Of a DNA stretch of 61,693 nt, positions 52,948-60,893 are shown one piece after another (the stretch's first letter is position 1; the number at the start of each line of letters is the position of its first letter). The notes under the pieces were generated by a model. The model was given only the letters and a program-made list of their open reading frames with translations. It did not search any database and was not told the origin of the DNA. The translations under genes were made by a program, and so were the position numbers. The stretch lies in assembly GCA_903970305.1 (NCBI GenBank), contig CAJCID010000117.1:1-61693 (forward strand), in the 5' to 3' direction. The stretch is from Rhodospirillales bacterium. GTDB taxonomy: Bacteria > Pseudomonadota > Gammaproteobacteria > Burkholderiales > Burkholderiaceae_D.

Positions 52948-53200
52948 CGGGGTTCTCCAGGAGGTGATTCGAGCCGCTAGTTTATTCGACTGGCGCAAAA
53001 GCCGCGTACTGGAGCTCGTCGATGGGCCGAGCGCACCTGCGCTGCGCGGTTTTTGGCGCGCAGCAAGGCTTGAGCATTGCACCCGCGCCTCTCGCTCGCA
53101 TACACTGCGAAACTGCCGCGCGCCGGGTCGCGCCAGACGGTTGCGTCATCCTGGCCCGGTATTTCCCACGATCTCATGATTCACACCATCCGAGCCCCAG

Positions 53201-55357
53201 ATGGTTGACAGCGAAAGCTTCAAGCGGCTTGTCTCGAGCCAGTACTTCTTTAGCGGACTAGAGGCGGGGCTCGGTGTCGCCCTCGTGACGCTTGCCTCCT
53301 ACTACGGCTTGGGCGTCAGCGCGGCCTTGGGAGCGGCCGTCGGAGCGGTGTGCGTGAGCATCGTCGATCTGCCCAATCCACCCCATCACAAGTTCTATCA
53401 GGCCATGGCCGCGGCGATCTTCGGCACGCTCGTGATGCTGGTGATGGAGGCGACAAGCCATGATGTCTGGACCAGAGGGCTTGCGGTCCTGGCGATCAGC
53501 TTCTTTGCGGCCCTCTTGCAAAGCTATGGCCGGCAGGTGCTGGCGCTCAGTTTCTCGCTCTTGTTCGTCATGGTCATCGCCCTGGGCACGCCGGCTGTGG
53601 ACCAGATCGGCATGATCGATCGGATCGCATTCTTCGCTCTGGGTGCTCTGGCCTACGTCGCCTACGGGGTGGTGGCCTCCCGCGTTCTGGCTTTCAAGAC
53701 CAAGCAGCAATCGCTTGGCGAATCGATGTACGTGCTGGCGAACTATCTGCGCGTGCGCTCGCGCTTCTACGAACCCGGTGTGGACCTCGATGCCTGCTAC
53801 CGCGCCCTGATCGAAGAACAGATGGTGGTCGTCGAGAAGCAGCAGGCCACGCGGGAGCTGGTCTTGCGCCGGGTGCGAAGCCCGCGCGATGTGCGCCTCG
53901 TCGCCCTCTTGCTGGGGACCTTGGATGTCTATGAGAAGATCTTTTCGAGCAGTACCGACTACGAGTTGCTCCAGGAACGCTTCGCGGGCTCTGATGCGAT
54001 GCTCTTCCTGCGCGATCTCGCCGAAAAGGGTGCCCAGGATCTCGAGGGTCTGGCGGCCTCGGTCGTCGGGCGCCGCGTGCCCTCGAAGAAGATCAGTTAC
54101 AAGGCTGAGCAGATGGCCTTGGAATATGAGATGGAGCGCCTCGCGCGCGCCGCCTCGGCGAGCGAGGCGGACCAGCATAGCCTGGCGGTGCTTCGGGGCG
54201 TGTGTGACCGCATCTTGCACGGGATCGCCCAGATCCAGGAGCTCCATGCCCTATCGGCCAGCACGCTCACGCGCGCCGAGCTCCTGGGCGGCGAAAGTCT
54301 GCGCCCTTTTGTGACCTCGTTTAGCTTTAGCCCTGGGGTGCTCAGGGCTCAGTTGAAGGCGCGTTCGGCGATCCTGCGCTTTGCCGTGCGTCTGTCGGCC
54401 GCGATGGGATCAGGGTACGTGCTGGCCCACGTGCTGCCCTACGCGACACACAGCTACTGGATTCTATTGACGATCGCCGTGGTGCTGCGCTCGAGTTACA
54501 GTCAGACCCAGCAGCGCCGTAACGACCGGATCATCGGCACAGCCCTGGGCGGCGTCGTCACGGCCCTCTTGCTCCACTTCGGCCCGCCCTCCTGGTTGCA
54601 GATGCTGATCCTGTTCGCGGCGTTGGGCACGGCCCACACCTTTGCCACCATCAAGTACCGCTATACCGCCATTGCGGCTTCGGTGATGGCCTTGCTCCAG
54701 GTTCACCTCATGAATCCGAGCGCAGCCTTCGCACTGCCCGAGCGGATCATCGACACCCTGGTCGGCGCGCTTCTGGCGTTCGCCTTCAGCTTCCTGTGGC
54801 CCAGTTGGGAGCGCCAGAGCATCCCCCAGCAGATCAGAAATCTTCTGGAGGCCAATCTGCGCTATGTCGAGGCGGTCCTGTCGATGACGACGGCGGATCT
54901 CGAATACCGGCTGGCCCGCAAGCGGCTCTTCGACTCCATCGCAACTCTGACGGGCTCCCTGCAGCGCATGCTCAACGAGCCGAAGTCTCACCACCGGGCC
55001 GTGCGCGAACTGCACGAATTCATCACGCTCGACTATCTGCTTGCCGCGCACGCCGCCGCGGCCCACCTGCTGCTCGAGCACCGCGCCGCGGAGATGGATC
55101 CGGGCAAGGCAGCCGCAGAACTCGCGAGCTCAGTCACGGTGATCCGCGAGCACCTCGAACAAGCGCGCCTCGCCTGGGAGCGCAGTCTTCGCGCCGCTCC
55201 CGATCCTCTGGAGATTGCGACACGGATGAGCGCCGCCGAAGCCTATTCGGAGCCACACCTAACCCCCGCGACGCTGCTCAAGCGTCGCCTGCGTCTGATC
55301 GAGGAGACCGCCGCAACGCTCACCGGTCTTTGCGCGCGTATTTCTGCCCAATGGTAG
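53201..55357 (+). CDS. FUSC-family membrane transporter (YccS/YhfK-like)
   Basis: 718 aa. The N-terminal membrane cluster (about 18-165) and a second cluster (about 390-545, including the FUSC-2 segment WILLTIAVVLRSSYSQTQQRRNDRIIGT) flank cytoplasmic helices. This is the YccS/YhfK/AaeB-related inner-membrane family; AaeB exports aromatic acids such as p-hydroxybenzoate. In an aromatic-degrading strain an efflux role is plausible, but no membrane-fusion partner is adjacent. Confidence 0.85.
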   Translation: MVDSESFKRLVSSQYFFSGLEAGLGVALVTLASYYGLGVSAALGAAVGAVCVSIVDLPNPPHHKFYQAMAAAIFGTLVMLVMEATSHDVWTRGLAVLAISFFAALLQSYGRQVLALSFSLLFVMVIALGTPAVDQIGMIDRIAFFALGALAYVAYGVVASRVLAFKTKQQSLGESMYVLANYLRVRSRFYEPGVDLDACYRALIEEQMVVVEKQQATRELVLRRVRSPRDVRLVALLLGTLDVYEKIFSSSTDYELLQERFAGSDAMLFLRDLAEKGAQDLEGLAASVVGRRVPSKKISYKAEQMALEYEMERLARAASASEADQHSLAVLRGVCDRILHGIAQIQELHALSASTLTRAELLGGESLRPFVTSFSFSPGVLRAQLKARSAILRFAVRLSAAMGSGYVLAHVLPYATHSYWILLTIAVVLRSSYSQTQQRRNDRIIGTALGGVVTALLLHFGPPSWLQMLILFAALGTAHTFATIKYRYTAIAASVMALLQVHLMNPSAAFALPERIIDTLVGALLAFAFSFLWPSWERQSIPQQIRNLLEANLRYVEAVLSMTTADLEYRLARKRLFDSIATLTGSLQRMLNEPKSHHRAVRELHEFITLDYLLAAHAAAAHLLLEHRAAEMDPGKAAAELASSVTVIREHLEQARLAWERSLRAAPDPLEIATRMSAAEAYSEPHLTPATLLKRRLRLIEETAATLTGLCARISAQW

Positions 55358-55439
55358 GTGCGTTCTGTTGCGACGCGACATCGAAAGTGCGACGGGACAG
55401 AGATGTCGCCGCCGCGCCGCTGGAGTATCCTCAAGAGCT

Positions 55440-56489
55440 ATGAGTGAGACTGCAGCCAACCGGACGAGCCTTTTTCCGACCACGATTGCGGGCAGCCTGC
55501 CCAAACCCGCCTGGCTTGCCGAGACCCAATCGCTCTGGCCTGCCTGGAAACTCTCGGGCCGGGATCTGGAAGAGGCCAAGAAGGATGCGACGCTCTTGTG
55601 GGTCAAGACACAGGAGGATGCCGGGATCGACATCCTGACCGACGGCGAGCAGTCGCGGCAGCACTTCGTGCACGGCTTTCTCGAATCGGTCGAGGGCATT
55701 GATTTCGAGAACAAAGTGAAGATGGGGATCCGCAACAATCGCTACGAGGCGCTGGTCCCGATCGTCGTCGGGCCGGTGCGCCTGAAGTCGCGCGTGCATG
55801 GCACCGAGGCGGCTCTGGTGCGCGCCCACACTGCGCGCCAGGTGAAGATGACTCTGCCGGGCCCCATGACACTGGTCGACACGATTGCGGATCGGTTCTA
55901 TGGGGACAAACCCACGCTCGCCTTCGCGCTCGCGGACTTGCTGAACAGCGAGGCACGCGCGCTCGAGAAGCAGGGTGTCGACGTGATTCAGTTCGACGAG
56001 CCGGCCTTTAACGTGTACATGGACGAGGTCAGGCAATGGGGCATCCTGGCATTGCATCGTGCCATCGAAGGTCTGCAGTGCAAGACCGCGGTGCACATCT
56101 GCTATGGCTATGGCATCAAGGCGAATATCGATTGGAAGAAGTCCCTTGGCAACCAGTGGCGCCAATACGAGGAGATCTTTCCGGCGCTCGCCGCGAGCCG
56201 ACTCGATCAGGTCTCCATCGAGTGCGCCAATTCTCGGGTGCCGACCAGCCTCTTGGCACACCTCGCGGGCAAGGACGTGCTGCTGGGTGTCATCGACGTG
56301 GCAAGCGAGAAGGTCGAGACCGCCGAAGAAGTCGCCCGGGTGATCGAAGAGGCGCTGAATTTCGTCCCCAAGGAACGGATTTTCGCCTGCACCAACTGCG
56401 GCATGGCACCGATGAAGCGCGAATTGGCGGAAGCGAAACTGGCCGCGATCGCCTCCGGCGCCGCGCTCGCGCGGAGCCGATTGGTTTAG
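55440..56489 (+). CDS. Short cobalamin-independent methionine synthase (core-MetE/MesD type)
   Basis: 349 aa, corresponding only to the C-terminal catalytic half of MetE. TTIAGSLPKPAWL, DGEQSRQHFVHGFLE, PGPMTLVDTIAD, QFDEPAFNVYMDE and the zinc ligands in HICYGYG (His, Cys) and FACTNCGM (Cys) are present. Short enzymes such as MesD take methyl groups from a source other than folate and need the partner MesX (DUF1852); no such gene is seen nearby. The ATG at 55440 opens the conserved region. Confidence 0.86.
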   Translation: MSETAANRTSLFPTTIAGSLPKPAWLAETQSLWPAWKLSGRDLEEAKKDATLLWVKTQEDAGIDILTDGEQSRQHFVHGFLESVEGIDFENKVKMGIRNNRYEALVPIVVGPVRLKSRVHGTEAALVRAHTARQVKMTLPGPMTLVDTIADRFYGDKPTLAFALADLLNSEARALEKQGVDVIQFDEPAFNVYMDEVRQWGILALHRAIEGLQCKTAVHICYGYGIKANIDWKKSLGNQWRQYEEIFPALAASRLDQVSIECANSRVPTSLLAHLAGKDVLLGVIDVASEKVETAEEVARVIEEALNFVPKERIFACTNCGMAPMKRELAEAKLAAIASGAALARSRLV

Positions 56490-56584
56490 TCGGCTCGCCA
56501 AGAGGGCGACGGTGACGCCCGCCGCCTCGCCAGGCTCAGCCACCAAACACGTCGCCGCACCCTGGGCAGTCGCTTCGGGATAAG

Positions 56585-56627
56585 CTTAGGGACCAGTTAG
56601 GGATCAGCTAGGGAGCCGGTTAGGGAC
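56585..56627. repeat. Degenerate 11-bp tandem repeats
   Basis: Four units of ttagggaccag type in a row: ttagggaccag, ttagggatcag, ctagggagccgg and ttagggac. They sit between the methionine synthase gene and the hairpins below. Confidence 0.65.
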
Positions 56628-56652
56628 TACCCGCCACTACCCCCCACTGCAG

Positions 56653-56692
56653 AAATTCCCCTCAGGGCTCGGGTGCGCCAAGAGGGGAATTT
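56653..56692. other. 11-bp inverted repeat
   Basis: AAATTCCCCTC (56653-56663) and GAGGGGAATTT (56682-56692) pair perfectly around an 18-base loop. There is no U run on either side, so it is not a clear terminator. It is downstream of the peptide gene on its strand and may be a 3'-UTR structure or regulator site. Confidence 0.6.
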
Positions 56693-56774
56693 GTCAAACG
56701 CGCTCAACCCACGTTGCGCACAACCCACGCGCGCAAAAAGAGCGACGAAATTGCTCGATACGGTGGTCGGAAAA

Positions 56775-56808
56775 CCCCATAGTCAAATCGCATGGGGCTT
56801 TCTTTCTC
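56775..56808. terminator. Hairpin terminator after the peptide gene (possibly bidirectional)
   Basis: CCCCAT (56775-56780) and ATGGGG (56792-56797) pair around an 11-base loop. On the reverse strand it begins 24 bases after the peptide stop and is followed by UUUU; on the forward strand it is followed by CTTTCTTTCT. Confidence 0.7.
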
Positions 56809-56820
56809 AGGACCTTCGAA

Positions 56821-56964
56821 TCAATAGGGGGTCAGAAGCTGGCCGCCACCAACCAGAACCAGTTCAGCGTCTTCCAGGAACTTCAGCTGGCTCGACTCAA
56901 CTGCAAAGGACTCGGTGGAAGCGTTGTTCTGAGCAGACACGAGCAGTTCGGATTGGGTATTCAT
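56821..56964 (-). CDS. Double-glycine leader peptide precursor (47 aa)
   Basis: ATG at 56964, preceded by AAAGGAAAG at ideal spacing; stop TGA, then a terminator. The C-terminal part reads LKFLEDAELVLVGGGQLLTPY. If cleavage follows Gly41, positions -12 Leu30, -8 Glu34, -7 Leu35, -4 Val38, -2 Gly40 and -1 Gly41 match the double-glycine leader consensus used by C39-peptidase ABC exporters. Processing would release QLLTPY, six residues. The first 26 residues are polar (Asn, Ser, Glu, Gln). It is divergent from the TPR-HD-GYP gene and has lower GC than its neighbours. A pheromone-like signal is the favoured guess; an unmodified-peptide bacteriocin is unlikely at this size. Confidence 0.78.
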   Translation of the reverse strand: MNTQSELLVSAQNNASTESFAVESSQLKFLEDAELVLVGGGQLLTPY

Positions 56965-57011
56965 AGATCTTTCCTTTATCGGTTGTAACGTCAGGGAAAA
57001 CAGGGCATTGG

Positions 57012-57029
57012 CGACAGTTCGAGCTGTCG
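57012..57029. promoter_or_regulatory. Palindrome between the peptide and TPR-HD-GYP genes
   Basis: CGACAGTTCGAGCTGTCG is an 18-bp palindrome with one mismatched pair (positions 7 and 12). It lies midway in the 98-bp divergent promoter region, suited to binding a dimeric regulator of either or both genes. A TTGACA on the reverse strand (57050-57055) is a possible -35 for the peptide gene without a good -10. Confidence 0.55.
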
Positions 57030-57062
57030 AGCCTAGAGTATCTGAAGATTGTCAAAATTGAA

Positions 57063-59045
57063 ATGGATCAAGCTCCCGTTTTTAGCATCGAAGAACTGCT
57101 GACTCGCCCGGTACCCGAGGTCACCCAGATTCTCGAGACGCTGGAGCGCCATCTTTTCGACGTCACGATGGCGGTCTTGCTGAAGCGAGGCGATGCCGCG
57201 GTCGCCAGCTTCTCCTCCGAAAGGAGGAGTCTCGTCGATCATCTATCGATCCTCTGCATGCGCCTCGTCCGTGGCGAAGGCCTTGAGGCACGCATCAAGT
57301 TCCTGATCGACTGCGGCTTTTATTACAACCGGATCGGCCAGAGCCCGATCGGCACGACCCGCGCAGAAGCGGCCCGCGCCTTGGCCTATGAGCACGGCTT
57401 TCCGAACCTCGAGCGCCGCGCCTGCGGCGTCTTGGCGGGCACTCTCATGGACATGGGCGATCTCGAGACGGCCTGCCAGCGCGTCGAGCGCGCGGTCGTG
57501 CTGGCGCGGGAACTGGGCGATCCGTTCCTCGTTGCGAACGCCCTCGGACAGGTCACGCTGCTCTTTAAGGAGATGGGTCTGTACCGCGAGGCCATGGACG
57601 TGGCCGACCGGGTCCTGATGTTCGAATTCCAAACGCCCGAGGGCCAACACGTCATCTTCTCAGCCGCCGGCAACGCGCTCTTTTGTGCACACCGCCTACG
57701 TGATGACGCGCGCGCATTGCGCTACCTGAGCGCAGGATCGGCCTGCCTGGAAAGCCCGGCCATCGATGGCCCCTCACGCGCGACCTTCGACTATTACCGC
57801 GTGCTCCACTTGCTCGACCATAGAGACTTCGAGACCGCCGATCTGCTGATCGAGGCGGCCGTGGCCAAGCTTGGCGCCCTGCAGAATCCCCGCATCGACA
57901 TTCTGATGAAGCTGTGCGCTGCGCTATGCGACTGGGCCAGCCAGAATGCACTGCGCCGCACGCGCTCCAAGCAGGTGCTGCGTGAGCTCTACGCCCAGAC
58001 CAGGCAGACCCGCCTGTACTTCGATGACGTGTTGCGCACACTGTCCCATGTCTGCAGCGTGACCAGCGATGGTGCCGAGATGGAAGAGGGTATCGCCTAT
58101 GCGACCGAACTGGTGGGCTACGTGACGAGCGTCAAGCGGGCCAAGTTCTATCGCCAACTGAATGAACGCGGTGTTGAAACCGCGGGCCTGGCTCTGGGCG
58201 GCGAGCCGGACGTGCTGGCTCCGGCAAAAAGGTGGCTCGGTGGTTCGCCCGCAACCGCCGGCGGGGAACTCGTGGTGGCGGCGGGGCAGATCGAGCGCCA
58301 CGGCGAACTTTCGGCGATCCACGATGATCTGGCCTCCCTTCGGACTTCTGCGTTCAAGGCTTCGGTGCGCACGGTGGCCTACGATGTCGCCGAGAATTGG
58401 GCGCTCGCCGCCGAATTTTTCGACGATGAGACGGGTCAGCACTGTTTTCGCGTGGGCTATCTGGCGCGAATGCTCGCCCGCGAGATCTGCCAGAGTGAAG
58501 AGTTCTGCGAACGGATTGAACTGGCTGCCCGCCTGCACGATATCGGCAAGATCGGCGTGAACGAGCTCATCCTGCTCAAGCCCGGGCCCCTCGACCCGGC
58601 CGAACTTTCGGCCGTGCGAGCCCACGCTGAGGTCGGTGCATTCATGCTCGAGGGCGTGACCGATCCGACCTTGCAGATGGCCGCGGTCATCGCGAAGTAT
58701 CACCACGAGTGGTGGAATGGAACGGGCTATCCGCGCAGGCTCTCCGGACAGGAGATTCCGCTGGAGGCGCGCATCTGCGCCCTGGCCGACGTCTATGACG
58801 CCCTGACGAATCGGCGCGCCTACAAGGCTGCCTGGTCGCATCGCATGGCCATTGAGCAGATGGCCAACGAGACCCCGAGTCACTTTGACCCGAGCCTCAT
58901 CTCGCCATTTCTGAGGGTTCTCGAGAAGTATCTGGCCATCAAGGACTCGTCCGAGTTTCAGCGGGCGCAGCGTTCAGTGATGCATCATAATGGCCTCATC
59001 GATTCGCGCCGGCGACTCGTCGAAGCGGTCAAGGGCTCGGGTTAG
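57063..59045 (+). CDS. TPR-HD-GYP c-di-GMP phosphodiesterase
   Basis: 660 aa, soluble. Residues about 60-370 form TPR-like helical repeats (RRACGVLAGTLMDMGDLETAC; ANALGQVTLLFKEMGLYREAM; VIFSAAGNALFCAHRLRDDAR). The HD-GYP domain (about 430-625) has HDIGK at 492-496, HHE at 547-549, GTGYP at 553-557 and DVYDALTNRRAYK at 576-588, plus His460 and His521, so the metal site and GYP motif look complete. It should hydrolyse c-di-GMP. The TPR domain is the likely ligand or protein sensor. It is divergent from the double-glycine peptide gene. Little ribosome-site sequence is seen before the ATG. Confidence 0.92.
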   Translation: MDQAPVFSIEELLTRPVPEVTQILETLERHLFDVTMAVLLKRGDAAVASFSSERRSLVDHLSILCMRLVRGEGLEARIKFLIDCGFYYNRIGQSPIGTTRAEAARALAYEHGFPNLERRACGVLAGTLMDMGDLETACQRVERAVVLARELGDPFLVANALGQVTLLFKEMGLYREAMDVADRVLMFEFQTPEGQHVIFSAAGNALFCAHRLRDDARALRYLSAGSACLESPAIDGPSRATFDYYRVLHLLDHRDFETADLLIEAAVAKLGALQNPRIDILMKLCAALCDWASQNALRRTRSKQVLRELYAQTRQTRLYFDDVLRTLSHVCSVTSDGAEMEEGIAYATELVGYVTSVKRAKFYRQLNERGVETAGLALGGEPDVLAPAKRWLGGSPATAGGELVVAAGQIERHGELSAIHDDLASLRTSAFKASVRTVAYDVAENWALAAEFFDDETGQHCFRVGYLARMLAREICQSEEFCERIELAARLHDIGKIGVNELILLKPGPLDPAELSAVRAHAEVGAFMLEGVTDPTLQMAAVIAKYHHEWWNGTGYPRRLSGQEIPLEARICALADVYDALTNRRAYKAAWSHRMAIEQMANETPSHFDPSLISPFLRVLEKYLAIKDSSEFQRAQRSVMHHNGLIDSRRRLVEAVKGSG

Positions 59046-59111
59046 ACCCGGCGTCGAGCGGCACTGGAGGCCGCGAGACACGGATCGCATGGTGGCAAGC
59101 CGGGTTTCGGA

Positions 59112-59330
59112 TCAGCTCTTGCGCAGCGGACGGATCGGAACGCTGCCGAGTTCCAGCGGATCGCGCGCCTCGCGTCCGGCGCGCTCGAGTGCTTCTGAGC
59201 AAAGGCGGTCGGTCACGAGGGCCTCGATGAGTCGGTCCGGCAGGGCCGGGTAGCTCGCCGCGAAGGTCATGTTCCCCAGTTGGTCCGCCTCGTACTGGAT
59301 CAGTCCCCAGCGCGTTCGAATCGTCTCCAT
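59112..59330 (-). CDS. Hypothetical protein, 72 aa
   Basis: ATG at 59330 after GGAAAG. The product (METIRTRWGLIQYEADQLG, PALPDRLIEALVTDRL, ELGSVPIRPLRKS) is soluble with no recognised domain. It converges with the TPR-HD-GYP gene, 66 bases away. Confidence 0.6.
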   Translation of the reverse strand: METIRTRWGLIQYEADQLGNMTFAASYPALPDRLIEALVTDRLCSEALERAGREARDPLELGSVPIRPLRKS

Positions 59331-59453
59331 CTGTCTTTCCCGAGGATGTCGCACCGGACGGCGCGAACCACATCATGCTAACGACATCGGCCTGAGGAGT
59401 AGGTGGTCTAGCGTACGGACCGCGGGAACAATCTCTTGCATGCTTCGGAAATC

Positions 59454-60017
59454 ATGCATACCGAACTCACTGAACGCCTCTCCGAAAACCTGGGTGAATG
59501 CGACCGTCTCGAACTGGAGACAGGCATCTACGCCGAGATTGGCGAGATCAACCAGCACCCGCCGAGCCGCGAGGCCCGTCGCGACCTTTACTTCGCAGTC
59601 GAAGACGAAGAATCGCGCAAGCTTCTGATCGGCGCCAGGCGTCGCTACGAGAAGGTGATTCTTGAATCGGTCGAGAGTAATCTGGCCGAGGCCTCGGAGC
59701 GTCTCGTCGAGTCCAGCAAGAAGCCGCAACGCTATCCACTGGGGTCATTCACCGCGATCGTTCTGGTGTTTGCCGGGGTCGGCTATCTGATCGATGGGGT
59801 ACTCGGAGCCGGGCTTGCCGCGCTCCTCGGGACCTTCGTAGGGGGCAGAATCGTCTCGGCCGTCTGGGCCGTGCCGATGGAGGAATCCTTCGAGAATTCC
59901 CTCCAGGATGTTGCGGACCTGAAGAAGCACAAAGCCGTGTATGCCGCCACAGCCGAGTCGTTTGGCCGCGTCGAGGAGCTCAGCGGCAATCGGGATCAGC
60001 TGCTTGATCACGCATAA
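59454..60017 (+). CDS. Membrane protein of unknown function, 187 aa
   Basis: ATG at 59454. A polar helical N-terminal half (ELTERLSENLGECDRLELETGIY; SREARRDLYFAVEDEESRKLLIGARRRYEKV) leads to two close membrane segments (SFTAIVLVFAGVGYLIDGVL, GAGLAALLGTFVGGRIVSAV) and a C-terminal helix. No known family. An upstream TTG would add six residues. Confidence 0.65.
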   Translation: MHTELTERLSENLGECDRLELETGIYAEIGEINQHPPSREARRDLYFAVEDEESRKLLIGARRRYEKVILESVESNLAEASERLVESSKKPQRYPLGSFTAIVLVFAGVGYLIDGVLGAGLAALLGTFVGGRIVSAVWAVPMEESFENSLQDVADLKKHKAVYAATAESFGRVEELSGNRDQLLDHA

Positions 60018-60052
60018 CGCGCTCCTAGGTGATGGTTGCGCGACGGTGCTTC

Positions 60053-60690
60053 TCAAGCCGCGTGCTCCTCTGGATCGACGCTCGATAGGCTAGGCTCGGG
60101 TTCATGCTGGCTCTGCCAGCGCGCAAGCTCTGCCTCGTAAAAGCCTCCAAGTTGTCCCAAAACGAGTGCCACGACCGGGTTGGCTGCTGCCACGCTCGCC
60201 TCTGATCCGTCGCCTGCGACGGTGAGGGCTCCCTCGAAATCACGACTGGCCCATTGTCGGCCCGTCTTGCTCTCTGTCAGGACGGCGCTCAGCTTGAAGC
60301 GCGTCTGGCTCGGGTCACAGTGAAGTCCTGTTCGAGTTCCCTGATCTGCGCGTTGAGTATCACATCACTCACCATGCCACCGGGTGCCTCGGTCACATGC
60401 AGGAGTCCGGTTCCACCTCTTAATTCCGCCACGATGATGGGCTTGAGCATCTCGGCTGGCGTGTCGACCCATTGACGTGTGGCGATGACCTGCGAGTGAG
60501 GTGGAATACGCAAGGTGGCGAGGTCGCCGACCAGAGAGCCCAGTCCGTGGACCGTCCACGAGCCTGAGAGCGCAAGCTCCGAAGGATGAGTCTGAGTGAT
60601 CTCGGCAAGTTCCATGAGTCGGACGTTCGGGAGCAGGTGAAGTCTCGCGACCGGGTCCGGCACGGTCTGTACGCCAACGTACTCACGTTG
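60053..60690 (-). pseudogene. ABC-type transport auxiliary lipoprotein (PqiC/ABC_trans_aux-like), frameshifted
   Basis: On the reverse strand one frame reads PNVRLMELAEITQT, then IPPHSQVIATRQWVDTPAEML and VILNAQIRELEQDF before stopping at 60289. A second frame continues as DPSQTRFKLSAVLTESKTG, QWASRDFEG, SVAAANPVVALVLGQL to a stop at 60053. Joined, they give the ABC_trans_aux order (WADTP-type motif, LxLELExF strand, FVL...RTLLAxRxF strand, AAxxAVxxLL helix). One missing base near 60310, in the ACTGTGACC stretch, would restore the frame. No convincing lipobox start is seen upstream, so the 5' end may also be damaged. Sequencing error is possible. Confidence 0.55.
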
Positions 60691-60893
60691 GGTGCGTCGT
60701 GGTCTCGTTTGAAGTTCGGTGTCGCAACGAACAGAGGGATTGGGATCGCGCGCCGACAATGCAACGGTCTTCTCGTTCGACAGCCATGCCGCACCAGGCA
60801 CAACGACTGGCCGGGCACAGTGGCAAACGAAGGGAAAGCAAGACACACAAGATCCGGTCACCGGGTCTCCGAGTTCAATTGATGGAGAACAGA

